A stretch of DNA of 64,000 nucleotides from Dolomedes plantarius (GCA_907164885.2 OU015498.1:124623727-124687726), one strand, 5' to 3'; shown: positions 11,574-22,783, counted from the stretch's first letter. Program-made: numbers and translations. Notes: a model not told the origin generated them from the letters alone.

Positions 11574-12236
11574 TATGGGACGAAAATATGCAAACTCAAT
11601 TTCTGTGTGTGAACAAATAACAGAATAGAAAGCAATGCTTGAAGTACTTTTAAAATTAAATACATTTCTAAAACTCTCTCATCATCATAACAATAATCAT
11701 CTGCAAAAACAAAATAAAATAATAATGATCCATTAATTTAATAATTTTATGTATTATACTTATCTTATGTATGACGTAGAGATAGTTTAGCAAATTGACG
11801 AGAAAAATCATTCCGAAATTTACTGAATTGTTCTTGATAGCTTCTTTCAAATCAACTAATGCTGGATTAATTCCTCCATTTAATTTGCCGCGGGTGAAAA
11901 ACAGATTTAAGTCAGAAAAAAAAAAATAAGCTGGCTTTTACTCACAAAAAAATTACTCTGGTCTTTTAAAAAACGAAATAAATAAATCATTTATTTTTAC
12001 TGTTTCATTTTAAGTAAGTGATTTGCATTTAATGATGTAGGCTATCGGCGAAAGTACCAATTTTCATTGTTTAATTTATATTTTTAATGATTTGTACTGT
12101 CTTGAATTTTGCAGTTCAAATATTAAAAACATAATTAAAAAATTAATTTTTTTGTTGAACAAAAATAAAATTATAAGACACAAATATGCAATTTTTTTTC
12201 AATTTTTCGTAAGTTTTACTGCAATACTGATACATA
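11574..12236. other. AT-rich noncoding DNA
   Basis: Nothing was recognised; short frames here are Asn/Ile/Lys-rich chance ORFs. Confidence 0.5.
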
Positions 12237-12238
12237 TA

Positions 12239-12410
12239 CCGTGGAACCTCGATATATCGAACCTCATGGGGAACGAGAAAACTTCGAATTATCCAAGATT
12301 TCGATATACCCTGGTTCGTTTTAATAACAACATGGGAGTGTTAGGCATGTTCAAGGGGAATAGAACAACTTCGATTTATCAAGAAATTCAATTATATCAA
12401 GGTTCCACTG
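12239..12410. mobile_element. pogo/Tigger-type MITE, 172 bp
   Basis: Ends read inward as CCGTGGAACCTCGATATATC and CAGTGGAACCTTGATATAAT and are flanked by TA (12237-12238, 12411-12412). CAGTGGAACCTCGATAT with a TA target is the pogo/Tigger type. A 111-codon frame across it is coincidental. Confidence 0.75.
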
Positions 12411-12693
12411 TACTTATACATTTTTAAATTAATTTGAAAGTATATCAAATAATGTTAAATATTTTACGGGGCTCAGAAGAATTTGGAAGTCTAAGTTATG
12501 CAGAAAAAGGAAGGAATTAATCAGTTTCAACAAAATTCAAATGCTAGGAGTTTATACATTTCCAAGAAAAATTTAATTAATAAATTATTCGATTTTGATA
12601 GATAAAAATTTTTAAAACGGGTAATAATTCATAATTATACAGAGGCTGTTCACACATTTTTTAGACGATGTATATTGTATTCCCAAAACTAAA

Positions 12694-13273
12694 TTATATA
12701 AAATTCTTGTGTTTTAAATCTTCTATTTGACATCCCTTATTCTGAACTATCTTTCGACACCGCAATTTCCAGGATAATAATGCCTTTTGAAGTGTCAGAC
12801 GAGGTATTCTATCCCATTCCTCCTGAACAGCTTTCCAGAGTCCTGTAAGGGTTTTGGGACGACGTTTGGATAATGCAGATTTTAAAAGTCCGAAAGCACA
12901 AAAGTCCATAGGTGATACATCGGGAGATTTAGTAGGGATATCAGTGAAGGGTATGGCCTTGATACCAGTTTTTTGTTTCATTACTTTTAGGAAATTTACA
13001 GTGGATTTTGATGTGTGACTGCTAGCTTTGTCCTGATGGAGTCTCACAGATTGATGGCACTGTGGGTAAAGCGATGGTATTTCATTCAGAAAAATTGGCG
13101 ATAAAATATGTTCATGATAGTATTTGGAGTTAATCTTGACATTTTTTCCCACTCTCTTTATTTTTAACTTGCCATTATAAGAAAAGCCAGCAGCAATCAT
13201 GAATACTTTAAAAAAACTTTCTTTCGATTCTTTGAACCATGTACTTAAATTTTTTTCTCCCCTATTATGATAA
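12694..13273 (-). pseudogene. DD41D transposase, catalytic part (copy 1)
   Basis: The frame reads KRGEKNLSTWFKESKESFFK, RLHQDKASSHTSKSTVNFLK, then TKSPDVSPMDFCAFGLLKSA and ends at 12694. The Asp of HQDKASSH and the Asp of PMDFC are separated by exactly 41 residues, giving the DD41D class (rosa/Visitor-like Tc1/mariner relatives). The first catalytic Asp, in a TIDESWVY motif, lies on the far side of the retro-insert (about 13700-13720). The protein is also broken by the frameshift described at 13724-13730. It would cut and paste the element at TA sites if intact. Confidence 0.88.
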
Positions 13274-13649
13274 GCCTCACCGAATAATGTAAGGGAAGGA
13301 ATGGCCTGTGTACTGGAATAAATAAATAGTTCTATCAAAGAGTGAAAAAAAAAAGGACGGAAGGGGGTAGAACACAGGACTAACGAGCCCTTTATTGTAT
13401 TTAATGTGTTTTTACTTTGTATTTTTCAACTATTTGTGTTGATTTCCATTTTAACATTTATCGGTTAATTGCTCTTTTGCCACCAATAGGTAGGTTTATT
13501 CTTTTTTGTGGTTATTTCGACTTGTAGGTGTTTGTTTGTGCCTGTGCTGCTCTGCGGGTCTTGACGGACCGGCAGGATTGCGGTAGAGTGGCTGGTCAAT
13601 AGTTTTTTGCCGATACGCGCAAGCGGGGGGGGCAGCGTAGTTTAGGTTA
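13274..13649. mobile_element. 376-bp retro-insert with 17-bp TSD inside DD41D copy 1
   Basis: Comparison with the uninterrupted copy at 61112 shows an insertion flanked by CTCCCCTATTATGATAA (13257-13273) and CTCCCCTTTTATGATAA (13650-13666), a 17-bp duplication with one mismatch. A TSD of that length points to target-primed retrotransposition. The insert has A10 near 13346, several AATAAA signals, and a GC-rich right part (about 13540-13640), but no coding sequence or tRNA-like head that I recognise. Which end is the 3' end is unclear. Confidence 0.75.
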
Positions 13650-13666
13650 CTCCCCTTTTATGATAA

Positions 13667-13750
13667 TAAATGGCTCTTTTTTTTGTTGCAATCATTTAAA
13701 TACACCCATGATTCATCTATTGTGACAATTTTTCTTTGGATAAGTGTTTC
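13667..13750 (-). pseudogene. DD41D transposase middle segment with first Asp (copy 1)
   Basis: Minus-strand sequence encodes KIVTIDESWVYLNDCNKKRA, carrying the first catalytic Asp. It lies between the N-terminal block and the retro-insert. An A5 run at about 13724-13730, identical in copy 2, joins it out of frame to the preceding YEKHLSKEK codons. Confidence 0.8.
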
Positions 13751-14182
13751 TCATATAGAATTCTGCAGCGTGTCCTGCGTTCGGCGATATGATTTGGAAG
13801 AAGACGATGCACATTGCGTTTTTTTCGCTTTCTTAAGATTTAAATCAACGTTTATCATTTTGTTTACAGTGGATACCGAGCATTTTAATGATTTTGCAAC
13901 TGTCCTTTGACTAGGGAGATTTTCTTTAAACATTAAACAACGTACCTTTGCAATAGTCGAAGATGTCCGTTTTTTCCTTGGATACTTGTTTGGAATTTTT
14001 GTCCCACTTGAGGCTCCAATTTGACGTTTTTTTCCTTTCTTGTTGACGATATTACCTATCGAAGCTTTAAATATCACAAAACCATGACTCTCACATCGTT
14101 TTTGGATAACGGAGTATGCATATTTCTCTTCGGAAAGAGCATAAATGTAGCCTTCGAACCACAGCTTTGTTAAAAACGCCAT
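13751..14182 (-). pseudogene. DD41D transposase, N-terminal part (copy 1)
   Basis: The likely start is the Met at 14182 (MAFLTKLWFEGYIYALSEEK), because the second copy keeps the same start context; a frame continuing upstream to 14239 runs into noncoding sequence. The region has a helix-turn-helix-like segment near residues 10-50 and a second one (QRTVAKSLKCSVSTVNKMIN), the paired DNA-binding layout of Tc1/mariner proteins. A basic KKGKKRQ linker lies between them. Near 13830 an extra A in a poly-A run (7, against 6 in copy 2) throws the frame into a nonsense tail that ends at 13751. Confidence 0.85.
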
Positions 14183-14326
14183 TTTGAATAAAAAGAAAAC
14201 TTTCAAGCCGCAGACGATAATTTTGACTTTTAAAAACATAGTACAATTGCAATTATTTCTTTTGCAGCAAACGATTTTTTATTACCGCTTACCAAAATCG
14301 TCTAAAAAATGTGCGAACAGCCTCTG

Positions 14327-14466
14327 TATACTTGCATATTCATTTTTTAGTAATAAATATACTAATTTTCTACGGATTATTTTTCAAAGTAATTGAAAGC
14401 AGCTGATTTTTCAAAAATTATAAAATATGATGATCAATAGAATCACAATTTATATCATTTTAATTA
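14327..14466. other. noncoding spacer
   Basis: A short AT-rich gap between the DD41D element and the SINE. Confidence 0.5.
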
Positions 14467-14475
14467 AAATCGGCC

Positions 14476-14798
14476 ATAGGTAGTCTAGTGGTAGCGCATC
14501 AGCTTTCGATACTGAGGGTGCTCGAATCAAATGCCGACAAGATCCATTAAATACCTTCAAGCCTAGGGCAGATATGGGCACGTTCGGAAAGTCTCTCTTT
14601 GAGGTCAGTGGGTCGGGAAGGTACGATTTCCACAGATGTCGCCCCTGGAGGGTTCACAATCAAAATTGAGATGACACCAGGGGCGGGTTGGTGCTGATTC
14701 ACGTCTACGGTGCTCCCACTGAAAGCAACCAGCAATTCTCGCGGATTGTGTGCGAAAGTCTTGACTGGCAAGTATCCCGCATTGGCAAACAACAATTT
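14476..14798 (+). mobile_element. tRNA-derived SINE, family B, copy 1
   Basis: AAATCGGCC at 14467-14475 is repeated at 14799-14807, bounding a 323-bp insert. The head contains a box A-like TAGTGGTAGCGCATCAG and a decayed box B (GCTCGAATCAAATGCC). The body has ATTAAATACCTT, then TGAGGTCAGTGGGTCGGGAA, shared in order with the minus-strand copy at about 33780-34092. It is transcribed (when active) by RNA polymerase III and mobilised by a LINE. It is noncoding. Confidence 0.75.
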
Positions 14799-14948
14799 AA
14801 ATCGGCCTACCTTTGGGTGACAATTTTGCTCAAAGCATGACAGACTATCTACAAATTATTCCGGTTCCATATATTGAAAAACTACAGAGTTCATTAATTA
14901 TCAATAAAGTCATTGTATTCTCACTCCTGTTCACAAATAGATCTACAG

Positions 14949-15548
14949 CAGGGGTCGGCAACCTTTTTTTACTACGAGGGCATATTTCAGAAATGCAGGA
15001 GTTCGGCGGGCACCACTGGTTGAAGAGGAGGGGTGGGGGAGTAATATTTAAACATGAAAATATTAATGCGGCATAAATTTTTAATACATAAATTCAAATT
15101 TTAATTTAAATAAAACAATCTTAAAATGGATAATTAATGCGATATTTGACCTTGCAAATCTGCAGCAACTCTTTGTAATGTGGCACATAAGTTTAATTCC
15201 TAGTTTTCAGGCATTTGTCCAAATGAATTGTAATGAGGCTTGATCAGTACTTTGGTTTTAAGTATTTCATATTGGAAAACAAAGATTCACCAGCATATGT
15301 CGACGCACAAAGAGAGTTCAATTTCATAGCAGGAAAAAAAAAAGCTGACTCACGGCGAGGGGAGAGCGACGCTGTCGAGAGAGCAGTCTGCCCAGTTTTT
15401 GATTTTTATGGTTTTAAGATTTTTAATTTTTTTTTCTAAAATTATTCATTACAACTACGAGCGTTTGTTGTTCAGGTATCTAAAATTTAGATAATTCAAC
15501 GGCGGGCACTTTAAAATTGTTTCACGGGCACCAAGGTGCCGATCCCTG
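14949..15548. mobile_element. nonautonomous hAT element, 600 bp, TSD ATCTACAG
   Basis: The exact 8-bp TSD ATCTACAG lies at 14941-14948 and 15549-15556. Ends read inward as CAGGGGTCGGCAACCTTTTT and CAGGGATCGGCACCTTGGTG; GGGCA/GCCCG motifs follow on both sides. CAGGGGTCGGCAACC is a classic hAT end. There is no transposase domain; the frames at 14813-15076 and 15233-15439 are chance. Confidence 0.92.
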
Positions 15549-15556
15549 ATCTACAG

Positions 15557-16584
15557 CATAATGGAAGGATCAAAATTTAGCCAACAAATAAACGCTTTCG
15601 CAAGCACGAACAATAAAGATCATAATCGAATTTTAAAACATACTTCAAGGGCAAAATATTTCGTTGATATGTATGAAAAAATTGACAGCAGCAATGGAAG
15701 GTTTCCATTCTGATTTTCTTTCGGTTGAAAAGTTAGTTTAAAGGACATTGCAGTCATTATCATGTAATTATCCTATCATTAGATTTTGTTCTTAAGTGCA
15801 TCCGAATTAAGCATTTTGTAATGAAGGAATACCTTAAATATAAAAAAGGTGATTAAATACCCACTTAGTAATTGTGTTCTAATATCCAAGCGCCATTAAT
15901 GATAAGGTGCTTAAATGAAATATTTTTAAATCTGAGAATAACAAAATCGAAAAAATTCCAACCCACAGGGGTTTACTTGCTGAGTTAAGGTATGTCTGCA
16001 GCAAACACAACGTTTTTCTATCCTTCACTAATGGGGTTTCTAAACACGCAAATTAAGAAAATGAAACACACCAATACCGCACCGCGTAATTATACATTTC
16101 ACACATTCAAAAACAATTAAAACAATTAAAAAATTCTTCATGTGAAATGGAATCCTAAATTTTTTTAAAAAATGCTCGTTATGGTAATTGAGGTAAAGTT
16201 AATAAAGACAATTAACATTTATTTTTTTTCACAAAGTCAACATTAATTTCTTTGATTTCACGTTAACCACATTATAGGCTAGTTCAACACGAACATTACA
16301 AGCATTAAATCTCGCAAACAATTTTTCGTTTACATAAGACACACTTACACACAGGATATTACAAAATAATATACAAAAGAGTCATAGCTCATACACAATT
16401 CTGCACAACGAATGTCATTTACTTTTCTAGGCATAAAACTTTTCATTAGCCATTAAACAATTTGAAGTCAAATGAACCATGATATCAAGCTATATACAAC
16501 CTTAAAAGCAGCTGTTATCTCAACATGTTGAATTTATTTGAGAACTATATAAACATAGTTAACCATTCTTTTACTATTTTTCAG
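15557..16584. other. AT-rich noncoding DNA
   Basis: No feature was recognised. Confidence 0.5.
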
Positions 16585-16591
16585 CCTAGAA

Positions 16592-17220
16592 CTACCGTAC
16601 TCAACCTCGGGCCGCGTGCATATGTTTGCTATGTTACGCCGGCCGCGACATAGTACACTATACCTCATATAATAATGTAAAAAATAAAACTCAAAACCAA
16701 AATGTAATTCAAGCATTTATTTGAAAATGGGGGTGATTTTTTATGTTGAGACAAACATTTGGCTATTTTAGACAAATCAGGTTATTCCTTGCTACATGCT
16801 ACTCTCAATATGTCATCAACGTAAGAATCAGTAAGGGCCTGTTCACATATGAGTCCGGTAGCGGAAGCGTTAAAGTTTTGAAATATATTTAACCAATGAC
16901 AAACCTCCAAACGATTGGCAACGAAATTTTTAACGCCTATGATTGGTTTAATTCCGTCTCAGCGCCATCTTCCCTTTTACACCACTGGACTCCTATGTGA
17001 ACAGGCCTTAAATCGATTTCTATGTACGTTCTTCGTACATTTCATTTTGGAATAGGATGATACGTTGATAAGAACAACGTGGACAGCTGGTTGTACATTT
17101 TTGTACAGTTTTACATTTTTCAGGCATTAATTATGTTTATAAATGCACCTGCCTGATAAGGAATATGAATGTTTCGGGCCGCACATAAAAGTTTGGTGGC
17201 CCGCAGTTTGAGTATCCCTG
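16592..17220. mobile_element. nonautonomous hAT element with a nested MITE
   Basis: Ends read inward as CTACCGTACTCAACCTCGGG and CAGGGATACTCAAACTGCGG; both continue into GGGCC-rich inverted motifs. CCTAGAA flanks both sides (16585-16591, 17221-17227), seven of an expected eight TSD bases. CAGGGNTACTCAA ends are of hAT type. The Harbinger MITE at 16835-17008 sits inside, so the hAT arrived first. Confidence 0.8.
16835..17008. mobile_element. Harbinger-type MITE, 174 bp, TSD TAA
   Basis: GGGCCTGTTCACATATGAGT faces its inverted copy AGGCCTGTTCACATAGGAGT at the right end, with TAA at 16832-16834 and 17009-17011. Its interior (TTAACCAATGACAAACCTCC, then a TCAGCGCCATCTT segment) matches the element at 54086-54254, so the two are members of one MITE family. 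Confidence 0.88.
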
Positions 17221-17307
17221 CCTAGAAGATTTCCGATTTTTAAAAAAAAATTATCTAGTTGAAGAGGAAAATTCTATATGGCGAGTGCCCACAACCTTTA
17301 CATTTAA

Positions 17308-17703
17308 GGCTTCGTACACACGATACGGTTTCGATTTTATAATCGTTTCGATGTCAACCGAAAGCTGTGTTCACACGATTCGGTTTTTCCGTCCGCACAG
17401 AACATCTCTGCAATCATTCCAGTGTAGTTCGGCACTGATGTACGTTTCCTTCAAAACAACCGAATCGTGTTTTGAAGATTAACTTCCCTCTCCCAATTCT
17501 ATACGCCAATGGCAACCGAAACGGCCCCGGAGCGATTCCCTCTATACGTTTTCAGTAGACAAAATCGAAAGATACCTGCTACCGATTCGGTAGTTTATAC
17601 TTTTCGACCACAACGTGTGAACGTACAAAACAAAATACATAGTTTACTGCAAACTGTAAACGAAACGATTATGAAACCGAATCCATATCGTGTGTACGAG
17701 ACC
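17308..17703. mobile_element. Harbinger-like MITE, 396 bp, TSD TAA
   Basis: TAA flanks at 17305-17307 and 17704-17706. Ends read inward as GGCTTCGTACACACGATACG and GGTCTCGTACACACGATATG, both followed by a TTTATAATCGTTTCG-type block. Further inverted GATTCGGTTT motifs lie inside. It is noncoding and a different family from the GGGCCTGTTCACA MITEs. Its right TSD is directly joined to the reverse-transcriptase fragment. Confidence 0.8.
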
Positions 17704-17706
17704 TAA

Positions 17707-18429
17707 CACAACATCCTACAGTTAATAAATAATCCAACAGATATAGATAAATGTTCAGAAATATGTTCAGATATATGTTCAGAAATATATGATGCTTATT
17801 TAGATAGTACTTTAATCTTAAAATGTGACTGGATTGATTTATGTAAATTTAATATTTTTGAAAACTATCTCTTTAACGGCTTATGTTTTTTTAAACAGAT
17901 AAAGGGTATACCTATGGGAAATAGCTACTCTAGTGCATTTGCCAACCTATTCTTACATTTTTACGAAACTAAATTTCTTAACTCAAATAATATTACCGGA
18001 TTTAGATATATTGATGACCTCATAATTTTAAACTGTAACGATTTGGAGTTTCTTAATCAAATCTACCCAAAGGAACTTACTTTAAACCGGACTAACGAAA
18101 ATAATCTTTGTGCGACTGATCTGGATTTAAAAATTAAAATTCAAAATAGGGAAATAAAAATAGGGATTTATGATAAAAGGTTAGATTTTAACTTCGAGGT
18201 TATTACTTTTACCAATTTCCATAGCAACTTAAACTATAAAATTTATTATAATATTTTTTTCTCACAACTTTACAGAATAAAAAACATATGTAACTACGCT
18301 GCGTATTTTTTGAAGGCATGTAGCATTTTCGAGGAAAACTTAAGAAAAAACGATTTCCCTAAAAATTTCGGTAATTTAAAAATTTTTAAAAAATGGCATT
18401 TAGACTCAGGAATTTTTAAAGATGTTTAG
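17707..18429 (+). pseudogene. reverse-transcriptase fragment, probably Penelope-like
   Basis: An open frame from just after the MITE runs to the stop at 18429. It shows FFKQIKGIPMGNSYSSAFAN (RT motif with PMG), then FRYIDDLIIL (the YxDD catalytic motif), EFLNQIYPKELTLNRT, KIGIYDKRLDFNFEVITFTN and a C-terminal region. The IYPKEL and YDKR.DFNF blocks are characteristic of an RT family I associate with Penelope-like elements, though the clade is uncertain. The fingers half of the RT (including the first catalytic Asp) is missing upstream, where the MITE lies. A short CSEI/CSDI codon repeat occurs at about 17751-17785. No GIY-YIG endonuclease was seen. An inactive remnant. Confidence 0.75.
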
Positions 18430-19090
18430 AAGTATTTGTGTTTTTATTTGGTTAAGTTGTAATGGGGGGTGGAGCTATAGTAATGTTACAATGACGTAAC
18501 CTTTAGGATAGAACTGGCTGCTGTTTTGCCATAACCGTCACTTACGGAATTGGGGTGTGTAGGCACCGATTACTTTGCATTAGGATTTTTGTGTGCTTGC
18601 TTGTAAGGTGCGTTGAGCCCATACAGTAAGTTGTGTTTGCCTTTTCATTTTCTTCGTGACTAATTGCTTCTTTGGGGGACTCGGGGCCTTGGGATGTCTT
18701 TTGGGCTTACCTGCATCCTATTCAGAAAGTTCCCCTTGAGGTAATTGACATGGTTAGGCTCCCTGATGACGAGACCTGTCGATTACCTCTGTCGTTTTAT
18801 GGTTCAGTTCCGGCACTTATACAGAATCTTGCCGTTGGTGTGTGGATGCCCAGAGTGCTTGATTTCTGTTTGTTTTTTGTCTATTTTAGTATAATTTTTT
18901 TTTATCTATATCTGTTGGATTATTTATTTGTTTTTTCATTATGGGGATATGAAGCTTCTGCGCTATCCTGTATTGAAAATGTTTTCTTTGCAGGATATGT
19001 TTTATGTTATAGTGATTTAGTAGTCTATGCTTGAATTTTAATTTTGTTTATTTCTATTGTTTACTTTTTAAATCCTACAGTTAACGAATA
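18430..19090 (+). repeat. likely 3' region of the RT element
   Basis: This stretch is more GC-rich and G/T-rich than its surroundings and ends near a (GTGAATAAATACCCACTTAG) motif that also occurs at about 15852-15870. A 120-codon frame at 18672-19034 is hydrophobic at its end (LCLFFVYFSIIFFYLYLL-type) and I do not recognise it. It may be 3' noncoding sequence or a further decayed domain of the same retroelement. Confidence 0.35.
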
Positions 19091-20628
19091 AAAAAGTGAA
19101 TAAATACCCACTTAGTAAATGTCCTGTATTATTCCTACAATAGCATAAAACTTCCTACAATACGTAAATTAATAATGGTAATACATATAATATATATATA
19201 TGGCTTCAGATTAAAAAATAAGACACCCCTAATACGAGACATACGTTTTCGTTACTATTAATAACCATTAATATAAAGTCTGTCATTCAACGTTTCTAGA
19301 CATGCATATTATGTAATAGATAATTATTATGTAGTAGGTTTATAAAGTGGAGAAAGGGCATTAAACTAACTTTTATTAAGCCTTGATTTTTTTTTAATTC
19401 CTAGAAATAAAATAAATCAAATTATAAAGGCTAGCCGTACAACTTAAACAAACCAGTTATGATAAAAAAAAAATTTCAGCTACGATGCCACTATTGTTAA
19501 AACATTTCTTGATTTATGATTCTAAATACACAATTATATAACTCTGCTAACAGAAGATTATCATAAAATCAGACCTTGTAATTTAATAACTGTTATTTCT
19601 CTAAACTTTAGGGTATTCAAAATAATGACCCCGCATGTAGGTATGTTTGTTTGTATATACGCCTTCATGCATGCATGTTGAACAAGAAATTTTAACACAA
19701 AAATAATTGTTCACAAAAAGAATTAATGACAAAAATTTCCCCATTTTATTCAGTTGCGTGCTCTTTTTTTCTGAATATTAAAAGTCTGAAATACGAAATT
19801 TGGCAATCAAGGATTAATACTCGGTAAACAATATAAAATTTATATTAAATTTGGAGTTATTTGAAGTTTCCTAGCGTATTGCTTCCCTGGCATTTTCAAA
19901 ATTATAATTTCCTTAGTTTTTACTAAGATTTCGAAAATCCAACACATTTACCAAAATATCCGTAACTTGTAAGAGTCATAATTTAAAAGACAACTTATCT
20001 TGCTCAATCAAGCACACGGAAAGGACATTTCGTTTCTTTCATAAATTCGACACAAAATGGCGCAAACTGAGATCTGGATTTTGCGGAGAGACTCGCGAAA
20101 GATAAAGAAACATAAAAATGTAATTAACATGTTCTCAATGTCAAAAGCAGAAGTGAAAAACTTTCATCAAAAAGAAATTAACTACAAAGGACTTAATAAA
20201 GAAGATTCAAAATGTGCTGGATAAAAAGCTAGAAATAAAGAAATAAACTTATAAAAAAAACCTGCGAAGGTCCTAAATGGCTTTCATATTTTTAAGATAT
20301 TAATCACAAAATTTAATTAAAGCACTGACATCTCAGTTAATGATGTGACAAAATTGGATCCCATTCAAATACGTAAAAAGCCTTGGATAAAACCTAGAAT
20401 CAAAAATTAGAATGATTAGGTAAGCGAAGTTTCTCAGATTTCGTCAAAAAGATGAGGTTTAAAATGGTAATTAAACTTAAGTAATTTGTATTTCGTGGAA
20501 TATATCTTAGCCGACAAGGATATAAATGTACATCCCTCAAAAATAAATTTTACATGGAAATCGGAGGGGGGGAGCTAATTTAACATGCAATATTGTTTAA
20601 AAACGGCAAATATTATGATTAATTACGG
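19091..20628. other. AT-rich noncoding DNA
   Basis: Nothing was recognised. Confidence 0.5.
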
Positions 20629-20636
20629 GTTATAGG

Positions 20637-20785
20637 CAGTGGTGGGATTCAGACGGTTCGCACCTGTTCTGTAGATCTGATACCTAACGTAGGTATCGGT
20701 TCTACAGAACCGGTGCGAACCGGCTGAAGCCCACCACTGATTAGGACATAGAACTTGTTGTTAATTTATTTGAATCCCATCACTG
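20637..20785. mobile_element. hAT MITE, 149 bp, TSD GTTATAGG
   Basis: The exact TSD GTTATAGG lies at 20629-20636 and 20786-20793. Ends read inward as CAGTGGTGGGATTCAGACGG and CAGTGATGGGATTCAAATAA. An inner near-perfect palindrome (20637-20741) joins CAGTGGTGGGATTC...GGTTCTGTAGA with its inverse ending GCCCACCACTG, so the element has two possible right ends. Confidence 0.88.
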
Positions 20786-20793
20786 GTTATAGG

Positions 20794-22770
20794 TGCAAAA
20801 AGTGTGTAAGAAGTCAAATGTAAAATCGAAGTTTAAGCTTTTCGGCGTCATGGCAGTTCAATGACTATTAGGTAAGCAAAACACGTAAACCAACAGCAGT
20901 CCAGTTTAAAGGTGAAAAGTTTTCCACGGGGCTTCTGAGGCTTTGAAATTGATAGCTATTTACGCTTGCGCCCAGAGCAAATACTAATAGAATAGCTTAA
21001 GTACCAGACGGTGCCTCGGTTTCTTGTATCTAGAAATAATTAGTACAAGAAATGTGAAAATCACAAAGTAATCCGTTCTTGAGTACGCAGCAAAGTTTAT
21101 CTTTAAACCCCAAATCATTTGCTGATCTTCCCAATACAAATAACCCAATGGAATTTAGAAAGTGATGCTTAGAATACAACTAAACGATTAAATTAACTTT
21201 CCGCTTGCTCCAAGAAAATTCGATTCATATCATCAAAAGGTTCAAAATGTTAAAGAACATGCAAGCAGACATGGAAGGCATAATTTCGATTTTATACCTG
21301 GATATTGCGGTGAAAATGGGAATAAACACAAGACCTTAGGGAAATATACGATAATACCGAACAAACGTATCATACGAAAAAAATTTTCCCCTCAAGTAAG
21401 AACTGCTATAATTTCACTGCTCTACAGGAAAATTTGGCTTGGTAATGCAAGAAGATATTGTAGAGGAACAAAACAAATTAACCTGAACACACATTTCTTA
21501 ATAAATCCGAAAATAGCAGAAGCTGCAAAATTATGACGAAAGGGCACAATTTCAATCCTCTTGCATTCATTTTAACAAAGAAGCAGTCTATTTAGTTTAA
21601 GCTATTGCTTTTATATTAACTATTACTGTAAGAAATTTATAACAAAATAAAGAAAACAGGGAAAGAAAACTTTCATCGCACTGTGGGCTATCAATTTAAT
21701 AACTTAAAACAACTTACAAGACGGAACAAAACGTGGAACTGTTAAAATGCAAACACGATAGCTTATTTTCACAAATTAAGCATATCTTTCACATCACGTT
21801 TACATCGACAAAATTTAGTAACAAAATTCAGTAACACACGTTAATCATCACAAAAATTTTTGATTTACGGATAACGTTTATCTCTTCAAGGGGGTTTGAT
21901 TCGTACGGAACACCCATACCGTTATCATAATGAGACAAGTAAGCTAAAATGATACTGATAAAAAAATATCACGAGTATATAAAAACCCAGAGTAAGGAAA
22001 ACGTGCCACGATAAAATTTTGTAGCGAACACATCCAGTAAATAACGCTTTAAAAACGAGAAATCGATTTACAGGGATAATGCTACCGTACAAATTTGCTG
22101 GATTGATCGCTAGGGGAAAACGTTTTAACGATGGATTTAAAGCTCATACGCTTTTTGAACAAAATATGGGATATGTAAACGATGGATGAAATTTTGCTGT
22201 AATTTCTCTCCTGTCTTGTAGTTAGGTTTCAAGGCCGTAACTAAATTATTTATATTTTACGTGTAATGTTTTTCTGATGTATCTGATATATGGTTATTTT
22301 TCAATGCACTTAAATGTCTATAAAATGTCTAAGTCAGAGTGAATTTTTATTTCTGTCTAATCAATGTGCCTTTTATAAAAATTGAAGACACGCTCATACA
22401 AATGATAAAAAAGAGGAATGATTACAACAAATAGAAAAATAAAAATACGGAATATAAATTTATTTACGGAATATAAATTTAAATTATTTTATTTAGTACA
22501 TGCATTAATATTATAAATAACATTTTTGGAACTGCTAGTATATTTTATGTGAAAAAAGAAAGAGGGAAAAAAACTACATAGAGAGACATACGATAGCTTG
22601 TTAGTATAGATAGTTTATATAGATAGTTTGTGTGTATACAACGATTGAGAGAGTCATTCAAGGGGATAACTTTGTAAGAGAAAAATTGTTACTTTCTAAT
22701 ACTGTGTAAGAGAATATAATAAACTCCGTAAGACAACATGCCTCATGACGTTTGTGTGTATGTTGTTATA
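20794..22770. other. AT-rich noncoding DNA
   Basis: No gene or element was recognised. Confidence 0.5.
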
Positions 22771-22783
22771 AATGCATACACAC

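Larger units (their letters stand above)
12640..14326 (-). mobile_element. DD41D Tc1/mariner transposon, copy 1, split by a retro-insert
   Basis: TA-flanked (12638-12639, 14327-14328). Ends read inward as CAGAGGCTGTTCACACATTT and CAGAGGCTGTTCGCACATTT, continuing through TTTTAGACGA. Removing the 376-bp insert at 13274-13649 and one copy of its TSD leaves about 1.29 kb, the size of the second copy at 61112-62393, to which it is nearly identical. The transposase runs on the minus strand in two blocks. Confidence 0.92.

Noticed and set aside
12092..12427. 111-codon ORF
   Set aside because: Runs through a pogo MITE and AT-rich flank; composition is chance-like.
14547..14795. 82-codon minus-strand ORF
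   Set aside because: Lies wholly inside a SINE.
18672..19034. 120-codon ORF with a hydrophobic end
   Set aside because: Probably 3' sequence of the RT element; hydrophobicity comes from T-rich DNA.
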